From Acanthornis magna (lineage: Eukaryota; Chordata; Aves; Passeriformes; Acanthizidae), in NCBI GenBank assembly GCA_036785705.1, contig JAWUZG010000159.1, positions 4,154,001 to 4,218,000 of the forward strand: a stretch of DNA of 64,000 nucleotides, written 5' to 3'. Positions 35,501 through 48,900 of the stretch are shown one piece after another (the stretch's first letter is position 1; every line of letters starts with the position of its first letter). A program made the translations under genes and the position numbers. The notes beneath the pieces are model-generated. The model ran no database searches. It was not told the origin of the DNA and saw only the letters and a list, made by a program, of their open reading frames with translations.

Positions 35501-37361
35501 TGGGCAACCCATTGCCCAGAACTAATTGGTTGGAAAGCACAATAAGAGAAGAATTTCATTTGTTTTCAACCACAATATTAAACAACTACTTAGCAAAGGG
35601 AGAGAATAATGGAGAATAATTATTAACTGAAGCAAATATTCCGAACACATGGTGAAACAAACAATTAGGCCCAATTGTGGCAGTTCTGTGAATGTTTTAC
35701 GCTGCCTGTAATGAACTCCCATTCGAAAGCTCAGTTTTACACTGGGCAATGGTTCAAAACCCAGAGACACATCAGTCCCAGGCAGGAGCTCAGAGAGAAG
35801 TGCCAGACTGTAACTGACTGACAGCACTTCCCACTGCAATCTGGGGTTGTCTTCGGCAACTTCTATTCAGCTCTGCTTCAAATCCAACTTCATGTAACCA
35901 AGGAATTCTAGCAAGGTCACAAAGCAGGAGGGGCTGCCTGCAGACACCGGCGATCTTTAGTCTGGTGCACAGTCACGCGTGGGGGACTCACAGAACAGAA
36001 ATGCCACGTTTCTTCTGTGGCAGCAACCTCAGCAGACAGAGCTGCCACCAAATCCAAAATGTTGAATTCGCAGCTACGAAGCCACGGCGGAGTCTGTTTG
36101 TAAAGACCGCTGCTCGACAGTGTGACTGTGCACTCACATTTATCTCAGAGCAAAAATAGAGCTGGGAGAGCTAATAGAAGGGAAAATACAACTGGACAGC
36201 GCACTGGCAATTACAGAGCTGAGAATTAAAGCTACAGAGAGAAAAAAAATGTGTTTTGGTGATGAAAGTCATCTCTAGAGTTACAATTAAGATGAAATTT
36301 ATTGCCTCTGCTTAACATCTGTTTTATATTTATTCATTCTGATAAAAAATTATATCCTGGATCCAAAGCTTCAGCTTCCAAAGTTGCAGAACAAATGTTA
36401 ATTAAATATTTGATATAAAGTCTTTTAAAAACCCACAAAAATTACCCAGTTTACTTAAAATAGGACCCAGCAAAATACAAAGTGTGGTATCAGATCCCAT
36501 AATGAAGCCTTTCAGTTCCCTTGAACTCCCTGCATTTAATGTGAAACATAAAGGACTAACTTTTATATTTGTTTCCCTCTGGTATAAACAGACTGTGTAA
36601 TGAGCTGCTGTGTGATAGGAACTGAATGTCACTCAGAAGGTGACACATTCACAGCTCACTGGTGGCTTTGCCCCTCTTCATCTTCACCTCATATCTGAGA
36701 TGTTCTTTCCCTTTTCCGTGGATGCTCATTATGTATCTGTTACTCATTCATTTTGCTGAATTCCAATAAGCATGGACTTCTAGATATGACATAATCTACC
36801 AAAAACTACCAGAGGAGTGAATATGATTTGCTGAAAAGCCTCCTGCTCCTGAACAGCTTGTCAGTCTGCTCGCTCCTCAGAGGTCTGTTTCCCCATTAGT
36901 GCACATTTCCCCAGCTGAAGATTTAAGCTTTTTTTTTTTTCCCACTGTCACAATAAAAAAAAAAAGAGGAAAACGAAGCAGGTGGTGTCTTTCTAAAGTC
37001 CAAGTGTTTTTTAATGATCGTTCTCTATTTCTTCAAGTGCAGAAATTTCAATTCTGATTAAAATGAAAAAATGACAAGCCATTACAGACAGACCTCCATT
37101 CTCCAAAGGCTCCCCTCTGAATACACAATATGTTTTCCCATATAATGCATACACCATATTTCAATATTAATTATAGGAAGGTCTCTTTGGGGTCACATGC
37201 TAATTATATCTATTTAGAATTTATCATGCTGCTTCCAATATAATGTGCTGTCATTGTGTCCTGTTGTTTTTCCTTGCCTGAGGCAGAAGGAAGCTACAAT
37301 AAACCTGAAAATACTGGCAGGAAATGTTCATTTTAAAACATATGAGGTGAAAGCTGCACTG

Positions 37362-37402
37362 AGGGCCCTGCCCAGCGCTCATTGAAATCAGCAGGAATCA
37401 TT
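37362..37402. repeat. Possible old amniote repeat remnant
   Basis: The sequence reads 'gggccctgcccagcgctc' followed by 'attgaaatcagcaggaat'. This resembles the 'gggcccaatcctgctcccattgaaatcagtgggag' pattern of old sauropsid repeats. The resemblance is short and from memory. Confidence 0.35.
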
Positions 37403-38739
37403 ATGTTAAGCTCAAGGGAAAATGATTTGAACCTGTTAAATGTGCACAGCTCTATCTGAGGCGCTCTGTGCATCTCCCAGGGTAAGGAAATGGTTATGCC
37501 ACAGCCGAGTGTAAATGACCAGGGAAGCACCCAGCATCGTGCCAGGGAGAATATGCACACAGGAATTGGAGCTGTGCTGGTTCTGAGGGGTCACACTGCT
37601 TTTGCATGGCCACAAGATTGAGAAGAATCGAAGCCTCTGTTCCGAGTCATCTCCAGTGTGTTTGATATGTTCATCCATGGCTCTGTGTGATCACTGGATC
37701 TGTGCAGGAGGCACTGACAGTGGGGGTTTGCTAACCAAGCACTGTAATACAGCCCTGCATTCCAATGTGTCACTTCTTAAAAATTCTGCCTCATTACAAG
37801 CACTAAAATATCAGCATGTTTGCCAAACTTATTGATTGTGTTTGTAATTTCCTTTTTTAATGACTGGGGTAAGTCTGCCTGCGTTTACCAACCCAAGGCA
37901 TCTTCTCTGTGTGAGGAATCATCAAAGTTTCCTGCACAAATCACAACTGAAATTAAACGCTGCCTCTTTTATGCCACCACCTTATGAACACAGAGCCAAA
38001 CTTCCACCTGTGTACAACTATTGATGCTGGGGACTTGCATCTGCTTTCAAGAAATAGGTGCCTGCAGGATTAAACATGGATAACACACAGAAAAAATCCA
38101 GAGATAAGCATCTCGGCCTAAATTATGCCTCTCATGTTTCCCAGCCTTGTAAATTGTTAGTGCCACATTACAGTCAGCAATGACACAAATCAGACACTCG
38201 GTGACTCGATAGGCAGGAGATTACCTCATCCGAATTTCCACACATCCTTTTAACCCAACTGCTGCCTCTGTTGGAACTTTTACCTTCTGAGCCTTTCTGT
38301 GTCTGCATGAGGACTTTTGACTTTTCTGAGCACACCTCTCAGTATTTTTGTGGTGCCTGAAAGCAGCCTAACTCCTAGAAATAAAACTCACAACATACAA
38401 ACATGAAATGACATTTACATGTCTATATCTCACTGTGGTTACTTTTTTTTCAATTTTTTTTTAGTCTATAATGAGATGTTTTCAGAATAAGAAAAATGGT
38501 AACATCCAGCCCACTAACTGTGTCTTTTTTTATTGATAGTTCTCAGCGCAGAGCAAACCGATATTCAAGTGGAGAAAATGAATTATCTGGAGCCAAATGT
38601 AATTTTATTTTGGTAGGCCAACAATCAATAGAAGAAATGCACAGTCATTTCAGTAATTGCCACAGCTCCATGACAAATACTTCCTAGAAACTCCTGGCTA
38701 GGTGATCTCAGCATCGCATGTTCAGATGTTCAGAGTCAC

Positions 38740-38756
38740 ATGCAAATTATGCAAAC
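38740..38756 (+). promoter_or_regulatory. Tandem octamer sites
   Basis: The sequence is ATGCAAAT-T-ATGCAAAC, a perfect octamer followed one base later by a seven-of-eight match. A tandem arrangement could favour cooperative POU-factor binding. That role is inferred. Confidence 0.3.
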
Positions 38757-40726
38757 GTGTGCTATTTCATTTAATATCCAAGGTCATAAGTCAGATTGTC
38801 TCTCATTGTGTGAACACATTAAGTGTGAGAATTTCACTACTTACCTGCATAAAAGATAGCAAAGTCCATTAAATTGGTGTGTCTGTCCACAGCTGAGCTT
38901 CCAGAGGTTGGATGGTCTGGGCTGGATCCTGTGGGAGCAACTCAGGGTGGACAAATGTATTTACATTTCCTGTGTCTGAGGAGGTGAGGAAGATTTCAGG
39001 CTTGGGAATGATGGAGGAGAAATGGAATGGCAGCAAGATCCTTCACAATTCCAAAATGTGAACAGTGTGGTGATGGAGGATGAACTGATGGTGAGTTTTC
39101 ACTGGGGAGCACCAGAGCATTTTGGGCTCTTTTGGAACACTGAATGCTTCACTGCTGGTGGAGTTCATGGCATTTTGAGGGACTCATGAAGCTCAGGGAG
39201 ACCTGATATTACTCTATTTTTAAAATGCCTCTAAGGAAAAAAAGAGCAGCATAATCACCAGTTGTGAGGGGGATTGCAGAAGAAAAAAAGTAAAAAGCAT
39301 ATTTTTCAAATGTATATGACTTATTAATCCACTTCCTCTGAATTTTCCACAAGAAATGAAATCTTGTTTTACTTAAATACTTTGGGATTTTTTCCCAGTG
39401 GCCTTTTGTCTCCGAGTTTTCAGTTATGCAGAGCAGACACTTGGGAAACAGAGAACGTCTTCATTTCCCTTTTTGTTCTGAAACAAGAAATATTCTTTAT
39501 AGCATCTGAGGGAACCTCCAAAGTATGAGAGAGAATTTAGATTATAATTTCTTCTTCGAAGGAAAGCTATTCTCATATAAAGGGGGAAAAAGAAAGCAAA
39601 ACAAAAAAACATTTGAAGACTGTGCAATCAAAACAGACTTAGCCTTGAGTGTGGTTGGGAGAATAGAAATTTCTTCTGCCAGAAATCTTTCCTACAGGTA
39701 ATGTTGTATTTAGGCATCCTTTTCCAAATGTTGTAACAGAGAGTAAGGATTCTTCTTGTAGCATAATTAGTAAATCTTGGATGAAGAAAGGGAATAAAAT
39801 ATTTTACACATGTTTTTGCAGGGTAGGAAATAGAAAGGATAAAATAATTCTGATTGAAAAAAACCCAGCCTAGTCATAATTGTACATTAAAGAAACGTTG
39901 TCTTCACCTGCCCATACAGGAACAAGGTGCCTGTGGTCGGTCAGACCCAAAGAGAAGACACTGAGTTCATTAATTTGAGATGAGAGTGGGAATGCTTCCA
40001 AAGGGGAGATAAAATTGTCTCCAAACCTCCTGCTGTGCAGATATCAATTCAAGTTACAGACAATTCCTAGAAAAGGAGGAGCGGTGTGTCACAGGGAGGA
40101 TGGGTAAATGCAGCCAGGATGCCCAGGTTCTTGTTCACAGTTATCTCAGTCTGTAGCGATTTTAGCGGCACAGACCCAAAATGCTCATGGTAAAACCTTC
40201 CTGTGATGGCACAGCCCTTCCCCAGCGAGTGCTCTGCCCCCAGGACTCTCTGTGCTCAGCCGAGGGATGCTCTGGAGCCTGCCCAGCCCAGCCCTGCCCT
40301 GCCACAAACCTGCACAGCCATCCTGGGGCCACCTCTGCCATCGTCCCCACACTGACCTCATCCTCCTCCTGACCTCCACATCCACTAATTCTGACTGCAC
40401 GCACAAAATAAATAATGGAATGCACGAAGTGTCCAAGCAGACTTGTGCCTGCCGCTCTGTGGCTGCAATAACAGTGTTTGATCCGAAACACAGCTCTGCT
40501 CTGCAGAGCCTGCAGCTTTGTCTTGTTTTCCCAACCCATTCTTACGTGAGGTTCTTCATTTTACACTGTGGCCACACACTGCATTTGCTCTCGCTAATTA
40601 AACAGCATGACTCAAATGTATATTGCAAATATAATAATCGGACTGTTCTTTCCTCAAATGGTTGTTCTGTGTACCAAGGGATTTTAAATTAAAATTTAAA
40701 AAAAATAAATCACATCTAGCTGTGTT

Positions 40727-40742
40727 TGGCCACATGTGGCCA
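40727..40742. other. Perfect 16-bp palindrome
   Basis: The sequence tggccacatgtggcca is self-complementary and contains CACATGTG. It lies in intergenic DNA. Its role is unknown. Confidence 0.75.
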
Positions 40743-41172
40743 CATTAGCTCAAAAAAGACCAAAAATGATTGATTAGCACTTATGTATCCAAAGTTTTTG
40801 TGGTCTTCCATTTCTCTGCCCCCATGCCACTCAGTTTGAATTGCTTCCCTACGAGCCTGTGCATAGCAAAGTACAACCAAATATTTTCAGAATACATCTC
40901 TTACCCTCAGGATCCACACTTGATTTTGATATAAAATGTTATTAACTTTAGCTCCCAGTACAAAAGGTCTTGATCAATAATTGTTTCTACCTGTCTATCT
41001 TATTTCTCTGTATCTTCTAGGACACTTTTGGACCTCTGCCAATACATTTTGGTTTGTAAGCACATAACAGTGTATCATACACCTCAAATCTATGTGGCTT
41101 TATCTTATCTTTTCATTAGGTAGAAGATGGGGTTTTTTATCTACATAGATTAGATTAGTTTAAGGTCACCCT

Positions 41173-41351
41173 GAGAGAAGAGAAGAGAAGAGAAGAGAAG
41201 AGAAGAGAAGAGAAGAGAAGAGAAGAGAAGAGAAGAGAAGAGAAGAGAAGAGAAGAGAAGAGAAGAGAAGAGAAGAGAAGAGAAGAGAAGAGAAGAGAAG
41301 GAAGAGAGAAGAGAGAAGAGAGAAGAGAGAAGAGAGAAGAGAGAAGAGAGA
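41173..41351. repeat. Uninterrupted 179-nt purine tract: (AGAAG)n then (GAGAGAA)n
   Basis: The + strand holds only A and G from 41173 to 41351. It consists of about 25 copies of a pentamer (agaag) up to 41300, then about seven copies of a heptamer (gagagaa). A similar purine-rich piece continues to 41367 after a single C. The open frame read through it on the minus strand is low-complexity Leu/Ser/Phe and is not a gene. Confidence 0.95.
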
Positions 41352-42936
41352 CGGGAGAGAAGAGAGACATTAAAAATTCTTCAGGGTAAAATAAAAATCA
41401 AAGGAGTTTTTGAATGTTTGGTAAACAGTATAGAAAAGCAGGAAGTGGTACAGAAGAAGAGCATCGTGCCCGGGGTAGCAGAGGGGATAACTCTTCTCTC
41501 TATTCTGTTAAGGGAACTCTCTCCCTCTCAGTTTTCATTCTCCTCATTTAACATTCGAGGCAACTTCCTGAAACAACACATTACATGAGTCTTTGAACTC
41601 TCCATTGTTGAGAGTCAGTCTCTGCCTCACCAGAAAGGGCAAAGAGCTTCCTTATGAAAATGTTGCTCCCGAGACGCAAATACCATCAGCTGGCTAATTG
41701 GGTGGGAGGGTGAAGGGACAGGCTCCCCCAGAAACCCTGAAATTAGATCAGACCACGGCTGCTCAGAGGGATGGAATCCACTTCTGAACCGGAGCCATTC
41801 ACGGCCTGAGGGAATTTTCAGCCTCTAACCTCCAGCTCCAGCTTCAATGGATTTAATTGGAACACAGCCCAAAACAATCATCTGGCATTGATATGATTTT
41901 ACAACTATATATATTTAAGACCCTTATGCTTGACACTTTGTATTTAAAAGAAATTCTGCAAAGTGCATGATTTCTATTAGATTCTCCCTTCTCATGATCT
42001 ACATTGTTTCACAAGATCTGTGCTAAAGATGGAATTTTGGAGGCAGAGCGAGTGGGAGGCTGTGAATAGTATATTAAAAAAAAAAGTTAATTAGAACTGA
42101 AATTATTCACCATTTTGAGTCAAGCTTGGCAAATAACTTGAGCTGATTAAAAAAAAAAAAAAAAAAGAAAGTGGGAAATAGGTGACCATTCACAAAACTT
42201 GCAAGTCAGAGATCTCTGAGTCCCTACAGTGACATTCATCTCACACAGGGACGTGTGGGTTCGAGCCTTCCTTCTGCTGCTTCAGAGCAGCATTTGGGGA
42301 ACGCAGCCTCCCATGCTCCAGGTGAATGCTGACATCAGCAGCAGCAAAGATTCATATCTTTTATGAAAAGAAAGAAAAAAATTGGTGATATTTTGAAATA
42401 ATTAACTGGTTGGTCTGAAACAAATGAAAGATTCCGAATTTGGTTGGTTGGTTGTTTTTGCTTTTCAGGTGGAACAAATTCACTCCCTCCTCTCCCTTAA
42501 ATTTACCTTCCTTTCCAGGGTGAGTCTCATTCCAACAAATGATTTCTTAGTGTGGTCTTGAGGGGGATTCATCTCACCTAACTTCAGATCCCTATAACAC
42601 ACAAAATATCTTTCAATTTAAGCCTCCTGAGATCACTCATTCATCGAAGCTTTTCCATATATCTGCTGTCCAAAAAGATGAGTCCCATGTGGGTGGTTTA
42701 ATCTCCCCAGCAGACCGCCCGGGGGGATGAGCAGGGGGTGCATTTCCATGTCGGTTTTCTCGATTCGGTGATGTGAATCCCATCCTTGAAGGAGCCCTTT
42801 TTGCCCACCTCAGACTGCTATTAAAAGCAAGCATAAAGCCCCTTCATAATCCTGTGTCTTTGCTCTGATACCAAGATACTTTAGAAAACAGACAAATTGG
42901 CAACCAGTTATTCTGGCTGTCCTTTTCATTCCATAA

Positions 42937-42944
42937 ATGCAAAT
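42937..42944 (+). promoter_or_regulatory. Octamer ATGCAAAT in a conserved-looking AT-rich block
   Basis: A perfect octamer opens a block (about 42900-43200) with few repeats and many short AT-rich binding-site-like words. It resembles vertebrate conserved non-coding elements in style only; no alignment was made. Confidence 0.25.
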
Positions 42945-45900
42945 TAAAAATACTTATCTGCTGCATAAAGACTTGGCATGTTTAAATAACTATTATCCTT
43001 TAAATATATTCCAGTGATGTAGGAATCATTATTCTAACAGATAGAATAGGCATTAAATCCACAGGGGAGTCATTATAAGATGGCTATTTCTCTCTGTTTG
43101 ACCGAAGCAGCAGTTGTAATGTATTTATTCAGGATTTAGCAAATGGAATTCAATTAGAACTGAAATGGTGTTAAATTGAGTAATTCCTATTGTATTTGTC
43201 TGACAGCAGGAGTGGCATGACCTGGAAAGTTAAAAGGAGCAGCGTTCAGCCGGGATCTCTGTGGGCTGCAGCACTTGTTGACAGAATGTCACTGAACAAG
43301 GATATATCCTGCTTAACTTCTTAATCACCTGCTTAGCACCTGGAGTACAAACCCAGGACCAACAAACATCTGTGGACATTGTGTGATAAAGTCCCACCTC
43401 AATAGAAATAATCTCATTTATTCATAGTGGCTGAAACAGAGCTTAATACTCATTGTGTTACACTTGTGTTTGAATCAAGTGTTCTGATATAATTCAATTC
43501 TAGGCAACGAGAAAGAACTCAGTATTATACAGTATTTTGCTTCTCTGGAACAGTTTTTATTCAGGGGCAGTGTGATTTTAAGATATGCAGCAAAATACTA
43601 TCTGTTAACAGAGTGTGAAGGCATAAATATTTTACACATTATTTAAGGTGTGCATCTGCACATATAAAATGTAGAAAGCCACAAGGCCACGTGGGATGAG
43701 TAAAGATGGAGAAGGTCAAACATGGAATATTCTGTATATAAAGTGATGAAACATGATGGGGTATTGGTCAATGTCACAAATCAAGGCAGGTATGTGCCCT
43801 CCCTATTTTTGCAGAATTTCTTTGACGTGAGCAGATGGGGCTGGGGTGGCGTTTGCTGCGATTCTCCGTGGGGAATGCAGCCTGATGCCATCGAGCTCCA
43901 GACGCTGCTGCTCGTCAGCAAAGGCGCATCCGCTGCTGCGTTTGCGGGGCTGTCCCTCACGTTGAGCATCTCTCACTCACACAAAAAACCAGCCTGGGAG
44001 TGACATCTGGCACGTGTTGAACGCAGAGGGAAACAGAGAAAAATTGCATGAGAACAGCCGAGTAAATTGAAGAGCCTTGTTAAGGAAATTGCCCTGCTAA
44101 CAATACACTCAGGTACTTCAGCCACTGCCTCAGATCTTCCCCAGCCAGACACGGCATTAAAACAGGATCAGGGTAAAGTGCTTTGCACAATGTGGATATA
44201 ATTTTTTTTTTCAATAGTGGCAAGCAAAACACTCCTCTTGTTTCAGTCCTGAAACTCGGAATGTGACCTCAGATGATGCAGGGAATCATGATTTATTTTT
44301 CTCTTGTTTCTGTGGTTCAGATCTTTCCAGCTCCAAGCACCTATATGACTTCACTCCCATTAGTATTCCCACCAGTTGCCAAACCTCTAATTCAACAAAA
44401 TACTAAAGCTCCTGCTCAAAACTGAGCATGTGCTTTGCTGCTGAAAGGGCCTGGGATGCCAGTTAGACTTAAAGGAAATAAAATGTCAGTCGAATCCTCA
44501 CCCACACCCGCCGTGATCCTGACGAAAGGGTTCTGCTGTAATTAGCATGCAAGGAACGGATTTTCACAGGAACAGAAGTTGCTCAATCAGGTCAATAGAA
44601 TTCACAGTTGAATAAAGCTAGATTTTGTTTGTTCTTTTCAAAATGTAGATGTGATTGGTGATACTAAAAGGCATTTCTGAGAGCGTTCTGGTGAGCAATT
44701 TGTAGGGGACCGAATCCAAAGCTCCTATTGCAGAAAATGGGTCTGTTGTGTCTAATTTAATATATTTGCAATGACTCTGAACCAAAAATTGCTTCTGATG
44801 AGTACACACTAAATATCTATGATTAAATGCGGAAGTATATCATTAAGTATAACATTTCTAAAAAGCATTTTGCGACTTCAACCTCAATTCGCTGAAAATA
44901 CATCCATGCGATTTTAATATATAAAGAATTACACTGTTTAGGAGGAAGAATTATGCCTTTAGCCACTCTCTGAAATATTCAGATGTTCAGAAAAGGAGGC
45001 AAACATATGATAAAAATCCCACTGGACACCGCAGTCCCCTTTGGAGCACTGGAAAGCAGATGGTGTCTTTAAAAAACATGACAAGATCGGTCTTACAAAA
45101 AACCAGATGCTATCCATTTTCCAGGAAAGATCACTGGCAGCTAATAAGTTCACACAATAAACTTCTGCTGACTCAAGAAACATACTAAAGAGTTTAGAAT
45201 AAAGAAAATTATCTAGAATATTTCAAGGGAGAAATAACCTGAGGCTCAATAAAATTATTTTTTCCCCACAACTATTATCATTTTCACCTCAATCCAGACC
45301 TATTTCCTAGATGAAAGATGAAACTATAAAAGCCCAAAGAGGTGAAAACATTGCCTAGAAATTTAGGGAAAAAAACCAATACTGTCCTAAAATCCTTAAA
45401 TTAAAGACAAATCTGGAAGTAGAGAAGACAAAACTTGCAAAGCAGTAGGAGATGCAAATTTGGACACATAAAGAGAATTTAGCTACTTCTAAGTCCATAA
45501 GTTTAGTAGCATGGAGTAGTTTCCAGGAGAGCTGCTGGCCCCTGTGCATGGCAATCACCCCTGATTTAGAAATATTTACCTGTTTGTAAAATGTTGGGTA
45601 TGACTCCAGATGAAAAGAACAGAACTACTGCTATATTATAGTGATAGATTCAAGATTATTTCCCTTTTCCCCCCAGAATATCCTGAAAAATTAAAACTGC
45701 ACTTTTTTTTTTTTTTTTTAAAGAATATATTCATCTGTGTGGACTTCACTAAAGCAAGAAAAAGCTCACAAAATCAAATTCTATAATTAGATGTTAAAAG
45801 GGAGAGTAAATTATGAGAGACTACATAATGTAAGTTTTAAAGACATAAAAGACATTTCTACATTTCTATTTATACATTCAGAAGGAGAGAAACCATGAGT

Positions 45901-48900
45901 GTGAAAGTCATCTGATCCCAGCAGGCATGGATTTTCATTTGTTTCCATCTGCAGCCCTGGGTCATTGGCCAGTTGTGTTATTGCAGGGGACGAATATTCC
46001 TGAAAAAAGTGAGATATGGACATAACACAGAAAATCCCCTGAGCAAAACACTCCACTCACACGGAGTGGCGCAGCTCCATTAATCCTGACAGAGTAATTA
46101 CAATATATATAATTTCAAAAGCATCCAAGTTCTTGCCTGCAAACACTGAAATGTTCTGGTGTGTCACAAGTGGGGCTGACCTGCTCTTTGGATCTGTCAC
46201 TGAAATTCAGCCAATGTCTGAAAATATGGGAAAATGGGATGGAACACTTTTGGGGCGCATTTAGGGGTAGGACATAGGGAGTGCAATGCGCTGCTGGATA
46301 TTGTGGTTTTCCGTGGAATGATCCTCAATCTGGGTGCCATTTTTTTTGGAGGGTTTTGTGGGTAGATTTCTACAAATACATCTCGAGCCTAAACACAAAA
46401 GGGAAAGAAAGTTCTATGACAAAAATGCAATTCCCATTTCTTTTAACGTGACCTCAAGGAATTTATAACTGTTATAGGAGGATAATAAGAAGAATAGAAT
46501 GTTTACAGAGGATTTTTAAAAGAAAAACTCTTAATGTGTGGGAAGTGCTCAGGTATTCCAGGAACATAGGGATGAACATTTAAAACAGGTATTTTTCAGG
46601 GCCATAGGCAGTTCATACAAACACAAACCAATAAAAGGAAAAAAAATAGAAGAAAAGAAAAATAGAAGAAAAAAGAATGGACTTTTCATAGAGGCTTCCT
46701 GACTGCCACATTACAGTCCTGCAAAAGTAATTTAAACTGAAAATCATTTCCATTGTGAACCTTTCACAGGCCTTTCACAGGGTTCGGTTTTGCTTCTTTC
46801 ATAACAATTCTGCATTTGGCTCATCTTCCCTTCCCTTCTTTCTTTTAAATCACAGTCAAACTTAGATAATATAAGTTGAAAATAGAGAGATAAATACTTT
46901 CTGCTACATTTTTCTTATTCGGGTTAGAGGATAATTCTGTTTACTTGGTTCAGGTAATATTCCCGTTGTATTGCAAGCTGCTGCTGACGAATGAAAAATT
47001 GATTTTTCTTCTTCTGAAGTATAGCCTACATGAGCACCTATAATCTTTATGCATTTACAGCGATTTTAAAAAGAGCCAAATAGTACATAAGCATGTTAAA
47101 ATCATGAAATATTCTCCAGGCAGTGCTGTCTTTGGGCCCCTTTAGGCTGCAATGCACCAAAGGCAGGTCCCGCGCAGGGTGGGTGCTGCTCTGCCGAGCT
47201 GCTGGCAGGGCTGGGGGGATGCAAACCCCTCCGGCTGTGCTCTGGGACACTCAGTGCTCACTGCAGCTCCGGCAGCCCCACGCTCTGTGGGGTCACTGTC
47301 CCCATTTTTGGTGGCTGCAGTCTCTGTTTGCTTTTCTCAAAAGCAGGGGACAGGGCGGACCCAAGGCTGGTGTTCCTCCTGACACTGCTGCACGTGGAAT
47401 CAGCTCAGACCCTCGGATGGGAGATGATTTTTTCCTTTCCCAGAGAGCAGTGGGTTTCAGATCTGTTAGTTTAGTCTTTTTCACCTGTTAGATCTGAATT
47501 TTCCCATTTAAAGCGTTATTCCGTGCTCACCAAAATGAGGTTTCAGCGCTAAGTGTGTGAGGTGCTGAGAAAGAAGTGCTAGATCTTTCCTTTTACCTCA
47601 TTGCTTCCCAGTCAACTGAGTTTCAAATCCAGCTTATTAAAACTTGAGTCATGAAAATTACCCACTCCTCGCAAACACAAAGCTCTGAGTTAACTTTCTA
47701 TTCACATGTCACGAAGATACTATTTATCAACTTAATTAAGGTGTAGGGAACATCAGACTCTCATTTTTCTTCTTAGCAAGCAGGTTAAAGAATGTTAAAA
47801 ATTATATTAACACGATTGGAAAATATGCCACAGTAAAATATGGCAGCGGCGGGGCTGCGAGGTGCGTTAGAAACCCGAGCGCATTTCAGAGGTGTTTCCC
47901 ACGTGGGGCTGTCACTGTGCTCCTCGCGGTGTCACAGCCTGAGGGACGGCAGGGTTCTGCACCCACACTGCTGAGCCCTGGCTCTGCTGGGCAGGGCAAA
48001 TGGGACAGCCTGGGAACAGCTCAGAAAATGTAGGATTTGTCCTCAAATTGAGCCCTGGAACCACCCCAGAGTGGAGTTAGAGCTCTGTAACCCCTCCCGT
48101 GTAATTCCTCCCTTCTTCTGCTTTTCCTTTGTGAGGTTTCTGCTGCTCTGAAAGGTGCAATTATAGCCATAAAGTTACACTGATGAATTTCCCCATGTAG
48201 ACAAGGCCTTACATAATGCCAGGCTCGTTTGCTTCCCAATCAAATATTACAGCTCTAAAGCTATCATTGTTTCATTTACTTGTTTGGCATTTACCTTCCT
48301 TTTGATGCTGATATTGCTTGACACAGCATTCAGTCAGTTGTTAGATAGAACAATTATTCCCCTTAACTGCTATTAGAAATGCCATCTATTTCCTTTTGTT
48401 AATTCCTCCGCATCAAAGTTATTAACCATCCAATCAAATAATGTTGTAAGTACTGCACATTTCACTGCTGAATGATCTCTACTTGCACCAAACATAAAAG
48501 GCAAACCCTGGCTCTCTTTCCAGAAGCCCATCCTCTTCCCACTGGGCAGGATTCTTTGCTTCCTTTTTCTTATTTCATGCCCACAGCTAAACAAATTTAA
48601 ATAATTTTATATTATATTATCAGAGAGCCTGTTTTGGTTTGGGTTGTTTTTTTTTTTCTTATACTATCAAGCACAGACCCAAATGCAGGAGAAAAACCTT
48701 CAAACTATGTAGAAAAAATTTTGAAGAATTTGCTTATAAACTACCCGTGAAGATGCACATTGCAACTGGTGACACAGATTGCCTGTGGCACTGGCTTCCT
48801 TTAGTTCCCACTTATTTCAGCAAATAAATATGGTAATATAAAAATCGGAGCTTGAATGTGTAATCTCCGGACTTTGCAAGCCAGTTTTTGTTTGTGTCAC

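Larger units (their letters stand above)
32543..41172. other. Intergenic sequence, no gene recognised
   Basis: This is AT-rich non-coding sequence with an A/T dinucleotide-rich stretch near 32910-33000. Short open frames of up to about 146 codons (40252-40692) lie in stop-poor GC-rich patches and show no family resemblance. No splice-bounded exon was found. Confidence 0.7.

Noticed and set aside
38838..38850. Perfect donor-like sequence on the minus strand (GCAGGTAAGT)
   Set aside because: No acceptor-bounded open exon precedes it; isolated donor matches are common in 64 kb.
41155..41370. 71-codon Leu/Ser/Phe frame
   Set aside because: It is simply the translation of the purine microsatellite.
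42240..42290. tRNA-like B box (gggttcgagcc)
   Set aside because: The flanking bases do not form a T-stem or acceptor stem and no A box lies at the right distance.
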